From: Eulemur rufifrons
Taxonomy: Eukaryota > Chordata > Mammalia > Primates > Lemuridae
Length of the DNA: 64,000 nucleotides
Direction of reading: 5' to 3'
Assembly (NCBI RefSeq): GCF_041146395.1
Contig: NC_090995.1
Location: 15,007,501 to 15,071,500, forward strand
In this document: piece after piece, positions 49,701 to 60,687 of the stretch
How positions within the stretch are numbered: position 1 is the first letter of the stretch
Layout of the letters: each line of letters begins with the position of its first letter
Notes under the pieces: model-generated
What the model saw: the letters and a program-made list of their open reading frames with translations, nothing else
Told to the model about the DNA's origin: nothing
The model's database searches: none
Made by a program: the position numbers and the translations under genes

Positions 49701-49984
49701 ATTTGTCTACAGACAGGACTAGACATAAGTCTAAAATATATTCAAGCTAGAGATATAATAACTCTAGCAGGGAAATGAGATTTTCCTACAAGGAACCATA
49801 GTTATCTACTGTTCTCATAATTTAGTGAGATAGTCTAGTGTGCAACTCCGGAGCCAAAGCCTTCTCACACTCTCTCATCTCTTTAGTATCCAGAAAGACC
49901 AGATGTATCATTTATATAATAACTAAGATTATTCCAAAAGATAGCGGTTTGGGAATGTCATTTTCCTTCAATATAGAGCAGTAA

Positions 49985-50180
49985 CTAAGCTCCCAGAGTC
50001 AGGTGCCGTGGATCTGAGCTTCATTATCTGAACTCCAACACCGACTGGGCAACTTTGGGTAAGTTATTTTGTCTTTTTCTGCCCAGTTTACCAATCTATA
50101 AAACCGAGATGATCCCAGGAGTTACTCCCAGAGTAAGGATTATAGAAAATAACTGAATAAAGAGTTCAGCACAGCCAGAA
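49985..50180 (+). repeat. MIR fragment
   Basis: Plus-strand MIR: 'GTGGATCTGAGCTTC...CTGGGCAACTTTGGGTAAGTTATTTTGTC...CAGTTTACCAATCTATAAAACCGAGATGAT...AAGGATTATAGAAAATAACTGAATAAAGAGTTCAGCACAG'. Confidence 0.8.
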
Positions 50181-51338
50181 AGATGAGAGCATGATAGATG
50201 TTTTCATTGCTGTATCATGATTCTACCTAACCCAGGAGGCCTGATTTTATAAATATCTCAAGGTTAACCAAGATTCCAGGGTCCTAAGTAGCAGCATTGT
50301 TATTTTTAAGGATGTGTTGACCTTAGGGAAATGTGTGTGTGTGTGTGTGTGTGGTTTTTTTTTTTACTACAACAAACCCAACATGATCATGAAGAAATAT
50401 TACACATGTAATATTTTTTTAAAGAAAACATATTGGACCCTTAGCTTTTGGACCTTTTGTTTAAGACAGGGCTGTATCAGAAACAACAACGGCTTTGTTA
50501 TCAGCCATTTTGTTCTAGGAAACGTAGTTTTGCATATTCAATAGGGCTTCAGGCTAGTGATTTTGTGGTTAGGTTTCTCGTCTTCCACGAAGCCCTTGAC
50601 AAAGGTCACACTTTGCTCATTGCACTTATTAAAATAAAGACGGAAAACACTGAGGGTAAGTCTGCCCAGCAGCTAACTTCATCATCTGTAGCGGTTTCAA
50701 CATATGCTTGTGAGATAATGAAAAATACAGCATTGAATACAGTGGCAGATTGAATCTTGTTTCAGGGTAAATATAGTGAGTCATTTTTTTCCCTCCTCAT
50801 TTCCTCAGAACCTGTTTAGCATTAGACTGTTAATATCCTCACCGATACATGACAAAACCGTGGCATAATATACTGCGTTTCAGACCAACCCCCACATAAA
50901 AGTGAGCAACAGGAAACTACGAACATTAATCCAGCATTCAAAATAATGAAGTGCTTCAAGCCAACCCTCTTCAGAAGCCTTCCACTCGTATAGTTTTGTA
51001 GGAACAAATGGTTTTATAAATCTAACATGCTTTTCTGGTCCTCTTTAATATTATGAAAATGTAGCTCATTTCTCTGGGCTCCAGTTGATACTAAAAGTTT
51101 TTAAAGATCTATTCTGTAGCCAACAGTCAAAGTCTCCTATATAATAATCTTAATGATGTAATCCTCTCTAAAAATCAAGTTTTTATCCTAAAAAAGCAAA
51201 GTTTGTCAATATTGAGAAGAAAGGATTACTTATACATTAATCTTCAAAGAGTAGGAAAAAACACATCATGTTTTGCGCAACCAACATTTTGTCAAGGTGA
51301 GTGGTTACCTGGAGAAACTGTAGCTATTCAAAGGCCAC

Positions 51339-51353
<15 letters not shown>
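50181..51353. other. non-coding, unassigned
   Basis: Contains a (TG)n tract at 50332-50353. Frames of up to 101 codons (50448-50753) have no recognisable family. Confidence 0.45.
50332..50353. repeat. (TG)n microsatellite
   Basis: Eleven TG units. Confidence 0.95.
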
Positions 51354-51384
<31 letters not shown>

Positions 51385-51700
51385 AGACAGAGTCTCACTC
51401 TGTTGCCCGGGCTAGAGTGCCATGGTGTCAGCCTCACTCACAGCAACCTCAGACTCCTGGGCTCAAGCGATCCTCCTGCCTCAGCCTCCCGAGTAGCTGG
51501 GACTACAGGCATGCGCCACCATGCCCAGCTAGTTTTTTCTATATATATTTTTAGCTGTCCAAATCATTTCTTTCTATTTTTTAGTAGAGACAGGGTCTCG
51601 CTCTTGCTCAGGCTGGTCTCGAACTCCTGAGCTCAAACGATCCTCCTGCCTCGGCCTCCCAGAGTGCTGGGATGACAGGCCTGAGCCACCGCGCCTGGCC
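51354..51700 (-). mobile_element. full-length strepsirrhine Alu
   Basis: Minus-strand Alu with a 30-T tract that abuts an (AT)n stretch, and the TTAGCTGTCCAAATCATTTC linker. The flanks ACATATATAT and ACATATATTT are a possible target-site duplication. Confidence 0.96.
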
Positions 51701-51840
51701 TACATATATTTTTTAAATCCAATAATAATTCTAAATTATCAGTGATAAAAACATTTAACCATCCCATCAAAAAAATCAAGTAAGTTAACAATAATTGAAG
51801 ATGTGTTTGAATCAAGGACTGTATCTCAGGAAAATTTTCT

Positions 51841-51861
51841 ACACACACACACACACACACA
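51841..51861. repeat. (AC)n microsatellite
   Basis: Ten AC units. Confidence 0.95.
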
Positions 51862-51959
51862 AAAGCACATACACCTTCAAAAATATCTTACATACATTAA
51901 AATATGATTTCAGACAGAATTTATTCGTTTTCTTAAGATAAAAACTGGATTCACTGCTG

Positions 51960-52330
51960 ACATCCTATTGGCATTGCCGTTTGGGTGGTGACGCTGGTGA
52001 CACCTGGGTCTTTACTGTTTTTGTGTCATGGTCAGTTTGTGTTTCCACTCCCGTCTCTCGCTGCGAGATGCTGAATGTGTTGCTTCTCCTAAGCTGTTGC
52101 CATCAGATCCAAGGCTCGCTCGAGTTCCTCACTGACGGTCCCCTTTCTGCTGCTGCTGTGACACTCACGTTTAGAAACAGCGTTAGGGAAACATCTCGCC
52201 TCTACCGGCTCTCGTTTACAGAAGCAATAAATGGCTCAGCTGCAGCCGTTCCTCAGGATCTAATTAGAACAGTGAATTGCAGATGCTGTGGGGTTTTTTT
52301 ATTTTTTTATTCATTTCTTTGATGCCCAGT
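51960..52330. other. possible conserved non-coding element
   Basis: Balanced-composition, non-repetitive block, more CpG-containing than its surroundings, with E-box (CAGCTG) and TAATTA-like motifs in 'GGCTCAGCTGCAGCC' and 'ATCTAATTAGAACAG'. A 113-codon frame lies across it but has no family match. Conservation is not shown by the sequence itself. Confidence 0.25.
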
Positions 52331-52759
52331 GATACAAGCAACTCCATGGAGCACGTATGTTCATTTTCCATTTTTTGACGAAGACCACGGAGCCCCTGAG
52401 CATGCAACACACACGGGGTGTGTTATGGTTTTCAGTGTGATCTGAGGTCAGATGCTTTTAGAAGAAAAAGCGACAACTAAACCAAGTGACTTCGTGGAAT
52501 GGAGCCTAAGGTGTAACGTCACCTTTTCTTTAATGCTTGGAATCTATGACATGGATGTATCTAGCCCAGATCTACTTTGGATTATGCCTCTACAGTCTTT
52601 CTTAAGAGAATATTTTCCATAGTGTATTTCAAATTTCCATTTGTCTTTTAATTGGTATTATTATACAAAATGATGCAAATGTATATTAAAACTATAAAGC
52701 ATAATAAGAAAATAAACACCTGTCAACTCACCGCCCAATTTAAGAAAACTAACATTACG
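52331..52759. other. non-coding, unassigned
   Basis: No gene or confident repeat. Confidence 0.45.
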
Positions 52760-53454
52760 AATATCATTGGAATGTATTGTTTTTTTAAAAATGTTTTAGG
52801 ACATTCAGTTCAAAATACTGTCTAATTGCTCTTGTGATTTCTTGATGCATAGGTTATTTGGAAGTGTGTTGTATAATATCCTAACATTTGGGTATTTTCC
52901 AATATCCTCTATTATTTATTTCTATTTTAATTTCATGATTGTCAGAGATTATACATGTACAATTTGAATCTTCTTAAATTTATTGACTTATTTTGGTAAC
53001 TATACCATGTACAATGTACATCTTGCTGTTTTGGATAAACTGCTCGGTAAATTTTAATTAGGTGAAGTTAGGTGTCAGTGGTGTTCAAATGTTCTATATT
53101 CTTAATGATTTTCTATCTATATGTTCTATCAGTTATTGAGAGCATGTTATTGAAATCTCCAGTTAGACTTTATCTGTTTCACACTATTTTAGTTCCTTCA
53201 ATTTTGGCTTCACGTATCTTGAGGCTGTGTTATTAGGTGTGTAAACCTACAGAATTGTTCTTGCTGTTGAATTGACCTTTGATTATTATGAAATGACTTT
53301 CTTTATCCCTGGTAACAAAACTGTATATCTCATAGGTCATGTCTCCACATATTTTTCTGTTTATGCAGTGGTTTCTTAGTTGTTCTAAATCCTTTGCTCT
53401 TTATTTTAAAATTATCTTGTCAATTTCCTCAGAAGTTCATATGGAGTTTTTTAA
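52760..53454 (-). mobile_element. old L1 ORF2 fragment
   Basis: Minus-strand ORF2 of an old L1: 'TTGTGATTTCTTGATGCATAGGTTATTTGGAAGTG', 'GTGTTCAAATGTTCTATATTC', 'GTTATTGAAATCTCCAGTTAGACTTTATC', 'GTTCTTGCTGTTGAATTGACCTTTGATTATTATGAAATGAC'. Interrupted by the fragment at 53455. Confidence 0.8.
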
Positions 53455-53695
53455 ATATTTAATTTTTTGTTGATATATAATATTGGTACATATTTATGGG
53501 TTCATGCTATATCTTGTTCCATGCATGGAGTGTGTAATGGCCCAGTCAGGGTATGTGAGGAATCCATCAGCTCGACTATAATTTCCATGTGTTGGTAACA
53601 TTTCAATCCTCTCTTCTAGCTACTTTGAAATATGTAATACATTGTTGTTAACTACAGTCACCCTATTCTGCTATGAAACATTTATTTCTACTAAT
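53455..53695 (-). mobile_element. L1 3' UTR fragment nested in L1 ORF2
   Basis: 'TGGTACATATTTATGGGTTCATGCTATATC', 'GGAGTGTGTAATGGCCCAGTCAGGGTATG', 'ATTTCCATGTGTTGGTAACATTTC', 'GTTAACTACAGTCACCCTATTCTGC'. It is homologous to the L1 3' UTR at 38505-38720 and inserted into the surrounding ORF2. Confidence 0.8.
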
Positions 53696-54000
53696 TTTAG
53701 GCTTGATTTGTTCTTGATTTTCTAGTTCCTACAAGTTCATCGTTATACTGTTTATCTGAAATCTCGTTTCTACTTTTTTAACGTCGACATGTATTGTTAT
53801 AAACTTCCCTCTTAGCACTGCTTTTTTCTGTGTCCCATAAGTTTTTGTAGGTCATGTTTCTATTTTCATTTGCTTCAAGAAGTTTTTAAATTTCCTCTTT
53901 AATTTCTTTCTAGACACCATGGTCGTTCAGGAGCCTGAACCTGTACAAGTTTCCATGAACTTGTATAGTTTCCCAAGTTCCACTAGTTATTATAAAAGTG
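53696..54000 (-). mobile_element. old L1 ORF2 fragment (continuation)
   Basis: 'TCTGTGTCCCATAAGTTTTTGTAGGTC', 'CATTTGCTTCAAGAAGTTTTTAAATTTCC', and 'GTCGTTCAGGAGCCTGAAC...GTTTCCATGAACTTG' follow the ORF2 order on the minus strand. Confidence 0.75.
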
Positions 54001-56195
54001 GCTTCGTAAGTATTAGTGTCAGCCTCTTTCATAACTCAGTGTTGAGTACAAAGATGTTTATTTTATTCCTTTTTAAACTCTGCCTATATTTTACATACAT
54101 TCTTCTACGTGGAAGACATATTTCATTTAGGAAAAAAAGTCCCCAAATTCTAGAAAGTTAATCTCTTGTCTTCCTAGATTACACATTGAGTAATAAGTTC
54201 ATCCAGCGGAAAAAAAAATTATGTAAGGCTCTACAAGTGCACTTAAATACAGCAACAGCAGCAGCAGCCGTGGCGCTAGTCATCTCTTCACCCTAATTGG
54301 TAATGGCAGTTGAGGCAGATTAGCAAAGTGAGCCAGGAGACTAGTGATCCAAGGGTCATCTTTCTTCTTCCGTGTTGTATGCTTTGCATGCTCAATCTGT
54401 GCTGTGTTGAGGAAGGGAAACCGAGAGAAAACCCAAGAGCTGATGACAGGAAGAGAGAAAGACACAGAGGCAGAAAATTGAGAGAGACAAAAATTTAAAA
54501 TACGGTTTACATTTCTTGAATTAATTAGAAAGTGAATCATAAACTAGAGTTTAACTGACAGTGTAATTGTGGGTCAATTATTTATCCAGCTGAAACATTC
54601 AGCCTATGTTCATAATACCGAGTTGTTTTGCAGATATATCTTGAACAGTCTGTTAAGTACACTTCGATTTAGGGGAATTACCTCAGTCAGGGCCCTGAGA
54701 AACTCCATCAAATCTGTATTCCTGAATCTTCTTGATGAACTAGCTGAAAAGCAAGGCATTTCTATGTTTCTAATCCACCAAATCTAGTTCTACTTCTCCA
54801 AAGCCAGTTCTGAATCATGATGACCGCTATGGCTACTGTGCGTGATCTGTCCTAGGCCCACGACACTGAAGCACTTTGCAGTAAGACTTTGGATGGATAT
54901 ACTTACATCTCTTGCATTTGCGTCTCTTATAGCAAAGCAATGTTCAATCAGAATTCCCAAAGCTTAATTCCCATAATCAGATAGAAAGCATTACTATGTA
55001 TCTCCAAATTACTAAACACGGTTAGCACTTTCTACTTTGCAAATTAATTCTAGCCTAGAACTAGTGAAATGGTTGCAAACAGGCTGGTATCGTATAACTG
55101 TTACTACCTTGGCTTGAAAAAGATAAAAAATTATTTACTACAAAGAATTATCACCATAACTGAGCAAAAGAGAATCCACCAATTTTCCCCTTTTGGTGTC
55201 AAAATTTTCATAGTGATTTTCCATAGGGTTAAAGGAAATTATTTTCACTTAATGAATTCGAACTTAATATTAAAGTGCTATGTGACCACAGCATCCATTC
55301 GCATTTTGACGCCCACCAGCCTGTTCTAACAAGAGCAAAATTTATCTGTGCTAGACTAATATTTGCAGAATTTTAGAACAAGGGAAGATCCAAACTCTAG
55401 TGTGGTTCAACCCAACAATAAAACTCTATTAGGCATGGTTGTTAAACAAAACTTTGTTTTGAAGGAAACACTAGAAAGATCAAACTGAATTTTCCCTATA
55501 GATGATCATTGAAAAGGTTTATTAACTTCCTGAGTTTGAGGGGGAAAAAAATCACTTTCTAAGCAACTACATTTTGGCACACACACACAAAATAATTAAG
55601 CCAACTATCAAAGTGACAAGACCATGCAGAATGGAGATTATAAAGGAACAACATTTATAAATGTTGGCAACCAGTTGTATACCAGGAAACCAAAAGCACT
55701 TTATGTAGGAGTTTGGCATCCTGGATTCTCTGTAAAATTATATGACTAGTTTCTCAAGTGGTTTTATGTCTCTGACTTAATCACTATCTCCTACTTCACG
55801 ATACAGACGAGTGCATTTGGTCATATCCAATGCTCCAAGGAGACACAGGAATAAAATATGTCAGTAAAGTTTTAACAAAGGCTGATCCTATAAATAACAA
55901 TGGAACACATTGTAAGATTTAGGTGGGAAAATGTGAGATAAATTATTTTTCTCCTCTTGTGTCCTTTTAAAAGCCAGAGACTATTGTTCCCTCTCCTCTT
56001 TGTCATTCCACTACTTTTCCTAATCCAATTGTTTTGAAACCCATTCATAATTTCTGCTATTCTGCACCTCCTATATTTCTTTGCTTTGCCCAGGATTTTT
56101 GTCCTCATCAAGAATATCTATCCATCACCACCTTCCTCATCAAGAACATCTATCAATCACCACCTTCAGAGCTTCAAGATGTCTTCTTCCATGAA
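54001..56195. other. non-coding, unassigned
   Basis: No gene or confident repeat. Holds a 32-bp tandem duplication at 56103-56166. Confidence 0.45.
56103..56166 (+). repeat. 32-bp tandem duplication
   Basis: Two adjacent copies of a 32-bp unit starting CCTCATCAAGAA, differing at two positions. Confidence 0.95.
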
Positions 56196-56199
56196 AAAC

Positions 56200-56400
56200 A
56201 ATACATCTAATGATAATCCTTTATGTGAAGCTTTCATATATATTATCCCATTTTAATATCAAAACACAAGGAGCGAGGTTATTACATAGATTTCCATCCA
56301 CTATAGGAGAAAAGACAGAGCCTGGACAAGTTAGGTGGCTTGCCCACGATCACAGTTAAGTAAGTGATTGAACCAAGAGTGGAACTCAAGTTTCTTCTTA
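56200..56400 (-). repeat. MIR fragment
   Basis: Inverted MIR: 'TATTATCCCATTTTAATATC', 'AAGACAGAGCCTGGACAAGTTAGGTGGCTTGCCCACGATCACAGTTAAGTAAGTGATTGAACC'. Confidence 0.75.
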
Positions 56401-56865
56401 GAATGCCCGGCATGACTTCATAATGCCAGCTTGTCTCTTCAGCTCTATCAGTTTCATCCCTCTATATCCCCCCCTCCATTGTCCCTCTTCACTCCCATGT
56501 ATTTTTCCATGTAATAATATTTATGAACTCATACACAGATGGCTACTGACACAATACTCATTACCAGTGACTTCTTCTATGTCCAAAGCTCTTGCAGTGG
56601 GTGACTCACTGATGGCACACAGGGACAACTTGGAATGATCTGGAACTGATGTAACAGGTTTCTGCCACCTTTGCCAGCAGGAATTCTGTAAATTTTTAAA
56701 AGTCTGCCCTTCTCATACTGAAGAACCATGAATTCATGATTGTCTCTGAATATTTTGCCTTATGATGCCATTAATTGACATCTGGAGTATTTAGGGTCCA
56801 TATATTGGGCTGGAAAAATAACTATGAAGCTTAAATTTGTATCAAAAACAGTCAATTACTATCAT
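56401..56865. other. non-coding, unassigned
   Basis: No gene or confident repeat. Confidence 0.45.
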
Positions 56866-56869
56866 TCTT

Positions 56870-57345
56870 ATATCAGTCAGAGGCCAGGCAGGAAACCAAT
56901 CCAAGTAGTTTAAATTGAGGAAATTGAATATGTAGGGAATGAGCCATGGAGCAGCTGAGAAACCAACAGGGGATGGTGAAGCCACCAAAAATTAGCAATT
57001 ATAGGAAGAAGCCACCACCACTTCTAAGGCTGGACTGACAAAGGGTGACAGTCTTATTTGCAGAGACTAGAAGCCAGAGTCATCTGGTAGGAACTAGAAC
57101 TCAGCCAAGGCAGACTAGTGGGGAGCTAAAGCCACAGAAGAAACATCCACTGCTTCAAGATGCCACTAAGGATGCGCTCACGGGGTAGGAATGCTCTAGC
57201 TTGTCCCTTCTTCTACTCTCCTATACCTCCCTCTCCAACCTCCCTTGGGCCAAATCAACTGGAAGCCAGTTGGCAATGAAATCCAAGAGACATAATTGGC
57301 AGGTGAAAGGTCAGAAATGAATATTAGTACAACAGATAATGACCA
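56870..57345. repeat. interspersed repeat, family unresolved
   Basis: 'GGGATGGTGAAGCCACC', 'CCACCACCACTTCTAAGGCTGGACTGAC', 'AGAGTCATCTGG', 'CTTGGGCCAAATCAACTGGAAGCCAGTTGGCAATGAAATCC' look like a familiar old mammalian interspersed repeat, but I cannot name it. Confidence 0.45.
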
Positions 57346-57660
57346 ACTCACTTCCCAAGGCATAAAAGAGAAATTTAGAGCTGTAAACTGATGACTGAAT
57401 TATGTTCAATTTACTTTTCTTTTAGATAATTAAAATTATCTGCAAATCTCTGAGTAGCTTAGTCATTATAGCATTTGGTAGATAATGTATCTGGTCAGTG
57501 AAAATACTGCTAAGTACAGAAAGTCGTGCAGCATAAGTACCAACATATTTTCGCATTACACACTTCACACAATAATAATAGATATCATTACACAAAAATA
57601 TGTAGTATAATCATACAACTTATTTGGACTTCATAAAGAAAGAATTTGTTTAGCCAGTCT
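57346..57660. other. non-coding, unassigned
   Basis: Nothing recognised. Confidence 0.45.
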
Positions 57661-57998
57661 TTTCTTTTTTTTTTTTTTTTTGAGACAGAGTCCCACTCTG
57701 TTGCCTGGGCTAGAGTGCCATGGCATCAGCCCAGCTCACAGCAACCTCAAACACTCCTGGGCTCGAGTGATCCTCCTGCCTCAGCCTCCCGAGTAGCTGG
57801 GACTACAGGCCTGTGCCACCATGCCGGGCTAATTTTTTCTATAAATATTTTTAGTTGGCCAGCTAATTTCTTTCTGTTTTTAGTAGAGACAGGGTCTCGC
57901 TCTTGCTCAGGCTGGTCTCAAACTCCTGACCTCAAGCGATCCTCCCGCCTTGGCCTCCCAGAGTGCTAGGATTACAGGCGTGAGCCACCACACCCAGC
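57661..57998 (-). mobile_element. Alu SINE
   Basis: Minus-strand dimeric Alu with a T-tract and the AGTTGGCCAGCTAATTTC linker. The flanks TAGCCAGTCTT and TAGCCTGCCTT are a decayed target-site duplication. Confidence 0.96.
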
Positions 57999-58089
57999 CT
58001 AGCCTGCCTTATTTATACCCCCAATGCATTTCATAATCAGTCACTCCAGACCTACTACGCAGCATGAAATTTGCTAGTCCCTAAAATAA

Positions 58090-58330
58090 CAACTATTTTC
58101 GTAAGACAGGATTCATGTCCTGAACAAACAGAGACGAGAATAATTAAGATTAAAGCATGAGATACACATAAAACATAAATGTGAGTTAAAAATAGCACAC
58201 AAATAAGATAGTGATTTATCTTTCCAGGGGCAAAAAAGTCAGAGAAGGCGTCACATAAAAGGTGACATTTGAATCCAATCTGAAAAGATAAGGAAGAACC
58301 AAAGCAAGTGCTGTGTCTCTCTGAAGCCTG
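58090..58330 (-). repeat. LINE2 fragment
   Basis: Inverted L2: 'AAGTCAGAGAAGGCGTCACATAAAAGGTGACATTTGAATCC', preceded by a degenerate 'CCTGAACAAACAGAGACGAGAATAATTAAG'. Confidence 0.55.
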
Positions 58331-59174
58331 CCCAGGCTCTTCTCCCATAAACAACAACAATCATTACAAGGACTGTTTACATACATCTTGAAATCAAGTA
58401 TCTTGACATCAAGTACAATTGCACTCCTGGATCATTCCTAATGCTGAGTCATCCGATACTTCAGGAAAATGCTTGAAATAATCCATCACCTTTCCATCCA
58501 TTTGGCAATGCAAGAAACCTTTTGGAAATATTCATAATTTTAAAGATTGTTAACCTAAATAACAGACAGAGAGAGGCTCTCAGAGAAAATGATATTTGTT
58601 CTGGAATAGGCATCACAATGGGAATACAAATGCCATACTAAGCTATGTGCATAGTCAACGAGGTAAAGGAAGACCAAGGTTTTTACCGGAAAAATGAAGT
58701 GGATTATGTAATTGTTTTGAAATAATTATTCTTGGCTACACAAGTGAGGTAGCAGTTCAAGGTTGGATAGGCAGTTGCCGGGGATACGTCCTTGCAAAGG
58801 ACTTTTTTGTGTAAGGTTGTGGTGGTCTTTCTGCAAGGCTGCGGTTTTTGCAGGTCTTTTGAGACAGCTGTTATTATTAGGCATTCCTGCATGAGAACCT
58901 TCCCTTCACGGCCTTCCTAGTTTTGTCAGGGTTTTTAACAGAAATCACTCCATTTTGATTCTGACAACTTTCACGAGATCTTCAAGCAGTACGCACTACA
59001 GTGTTACCTTCTATTCCTGTCATTCCCAACTTCATCTTTTTGCTATCTTGCATCCCACATATTATTAAATATTTTACAGAAAGTGGCTCTTTGATCTACT
59101 TTATTTTCTTTTCTACTACAATGCAAGAGCCACATAGACCTCCAGTTTACATTAACTCAAATTCCTTGAGGCTA
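58331..59174. other. non-coding, unassigned
   Basis: No gene or confident repeat. Confidence 0.45.
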
Positions 59175-60300
59175 CAATGAAAGCCACATGGGAAAAAAAA
59201 AAACCTATCCTGCCACCTTGCAACACACACAGAACTAAATTCCAATGGATTGCAGATCTAAATATAACATGTAAAATAATAATTTTATAAGAAAACATAG
59301 AAGAATACCTCTGTGACCACAGAGTAGGCAAAGATTTTCTAAACAGAACACAAAAAACACTAACCATAAAATTTAAAACTCAACAAATTGAATTATATTA
59401 AAATTCATACTAGGAGTCAAAAATTACCATTTAGGGAGTGAAAAGTCAACCAATAGAAAGGATAATATTCATAACGAATATATCTGACAAAGGATTCAGA
59501 TCCAGAATTATTTTTGGGAAAAAAATCCTCTTAAAAATTAACGTGAAAAAAACACACACAATTCAATAGAAAAATGAAAAAAAAAAAAAAAAAAAAAAAA
59601 CAACTTGAGAAGCCATATCACAAAAGAGGAGATAGATGGCTGATAAATATATTAAAAGGTGCTCAACTTCACCAGCCAGCAGAAAATGCAAAATAAAACC
59701 ACAATGTAATACTTCCACCTCCACCCAAGAATGGCTAAAATGAAAAAGATGGGGAAACGCCAAATGTTGTTGACGATGGAGAGCAACCACTTTGAAACAT
59801 TGTTTGGCAGTATGTATGAAAGTTGAACATCATTATATCCTCTGACCCAGTAATTCTAATCCTAGGTAAACAGACGTTATGTGCTGACTAAAGATATGTT
59901 CTAGAATGCTCAGCTGCCCTATTCATCCTAGTCCCAAAAGGGACATAACACAAATGGTCATCAACAGAACGGATGAAAAAAAAATGTGATATATTTAGGC
60001 GATGGAAAATCAAACAGGAAAGTATGAAGAACCCTCAGCTACACACAAGGGGCTGAAACTCACAAATAGCGGGGGGGAAAAAAAACGGACACAAACAGAA
60101 CGACGCGCTGATTCCATTTACACAGAGCCTGTTGGACGCCCAGGTGACGGTCACCCTTGGGACACGTCGTGGGGGAACTGGAACGGGACGGGAGGCCACT
60201 TCCGGGGTACAGTGTTCCCATTTTAGATCTAAGTTCTGGTTTTATGGGTCTGTTCCGTTTGTGAAAACTTATTCAGATGTACCGGAAGAGCAAAGCTAAA
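59175..60300 (+). mobile_element. old L1 (L1M type) ORF2 end and 3' UTR
   Basis: Blocks in order: 'CCAATGGATTGCAGATCTAAATATAACATG', 'TACCTCTGTGACCACAGAGTAGGCAAAGATTTTCTAAACAG', 'ATCTGACAAAGGATTCAGATCCAGAAT', 'GGTGCTCAACTTCACCAGCC', 'GACCCAGTAATTCTAATCCTAGG', then the 3' UTR with 'TGATTCCATTTACACAGAGCC' and 'TTTGTGAAAACTTATTCAGATGTACC'. Contains an A-tract at about 59577-59600. It stops just before the NAA11 promoter. Confidence 0.85.
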
Positions 60301-60339
60301 AATGAAACACAAGGACGTAACAACACCGCTGGGTGGAAC

Positions 60340-60687
60340 GCTCACGTCCGAGCAGATCCTAGAGAACCCCTCGCTCCCTACCCTTTAACCTCACGTGCTC
60401 ACGCACCCACAAGCAAGTGAAAACCTCATTGGCTGCGACCGGGTGACGCACTTCCGGAAGCCGCAGCTTAGCACCGCCCCTTCCGCCTCCTCGTCATCCC
60501 GCCTTCCCGCCATCCTGCTTCCGCTGTCCAGCCTCGCAGCGTCTGCTCTACATACTCCAGCCCCTCGGGAGGACGGTGACCCCTGCAGGGGTAGCTCCTT
60601 CCCCGGTCGCCGTCCCCCGCAGCGATAACTCCTTCCCCGGTCGCCGCCGCAGCCGCCGGCCGACCGGCCTCCCCCGCGCCCGCCATC
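60340..60687 (+). promoter_or_regulatory. NAA11 CpG-rich promoter and 5' UTR
   Basis: GC-rich, TATA-less region before the NAA11 ATG. Visible motifs are an inverted CCAAT box (ATTGG, 60429-60433), a CRE-like TGACGCA (60445-60451) directly joined to the ETS palindrome CTTCCGGAAG (60452-60461), and the pyrimidine-rich ACCGCCCCTTCCGCC. The spacing of these three motifs within 33 bp looks like a compact core promoter. A short tandem duplication lies at 60595-60646. Confidence 0.75.
60595..60646 (+). repeat. imperfect 34-bp tandem duplication in the NAA11 leader
   Basis: The 18-mer CTCCTTCCCCGGTCGCCG occurs at 60595-60612 and again at 60629-60646, offset 34 bp, in the presumed 5' UTR. Confidence 0.9.

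Noticed and set aside
51981..52322. 113-codon frame in the CpG-containing block
   Set aside because: No recognisable family and no splice or start context supporting a gene; kept only as a possible non-coding element.
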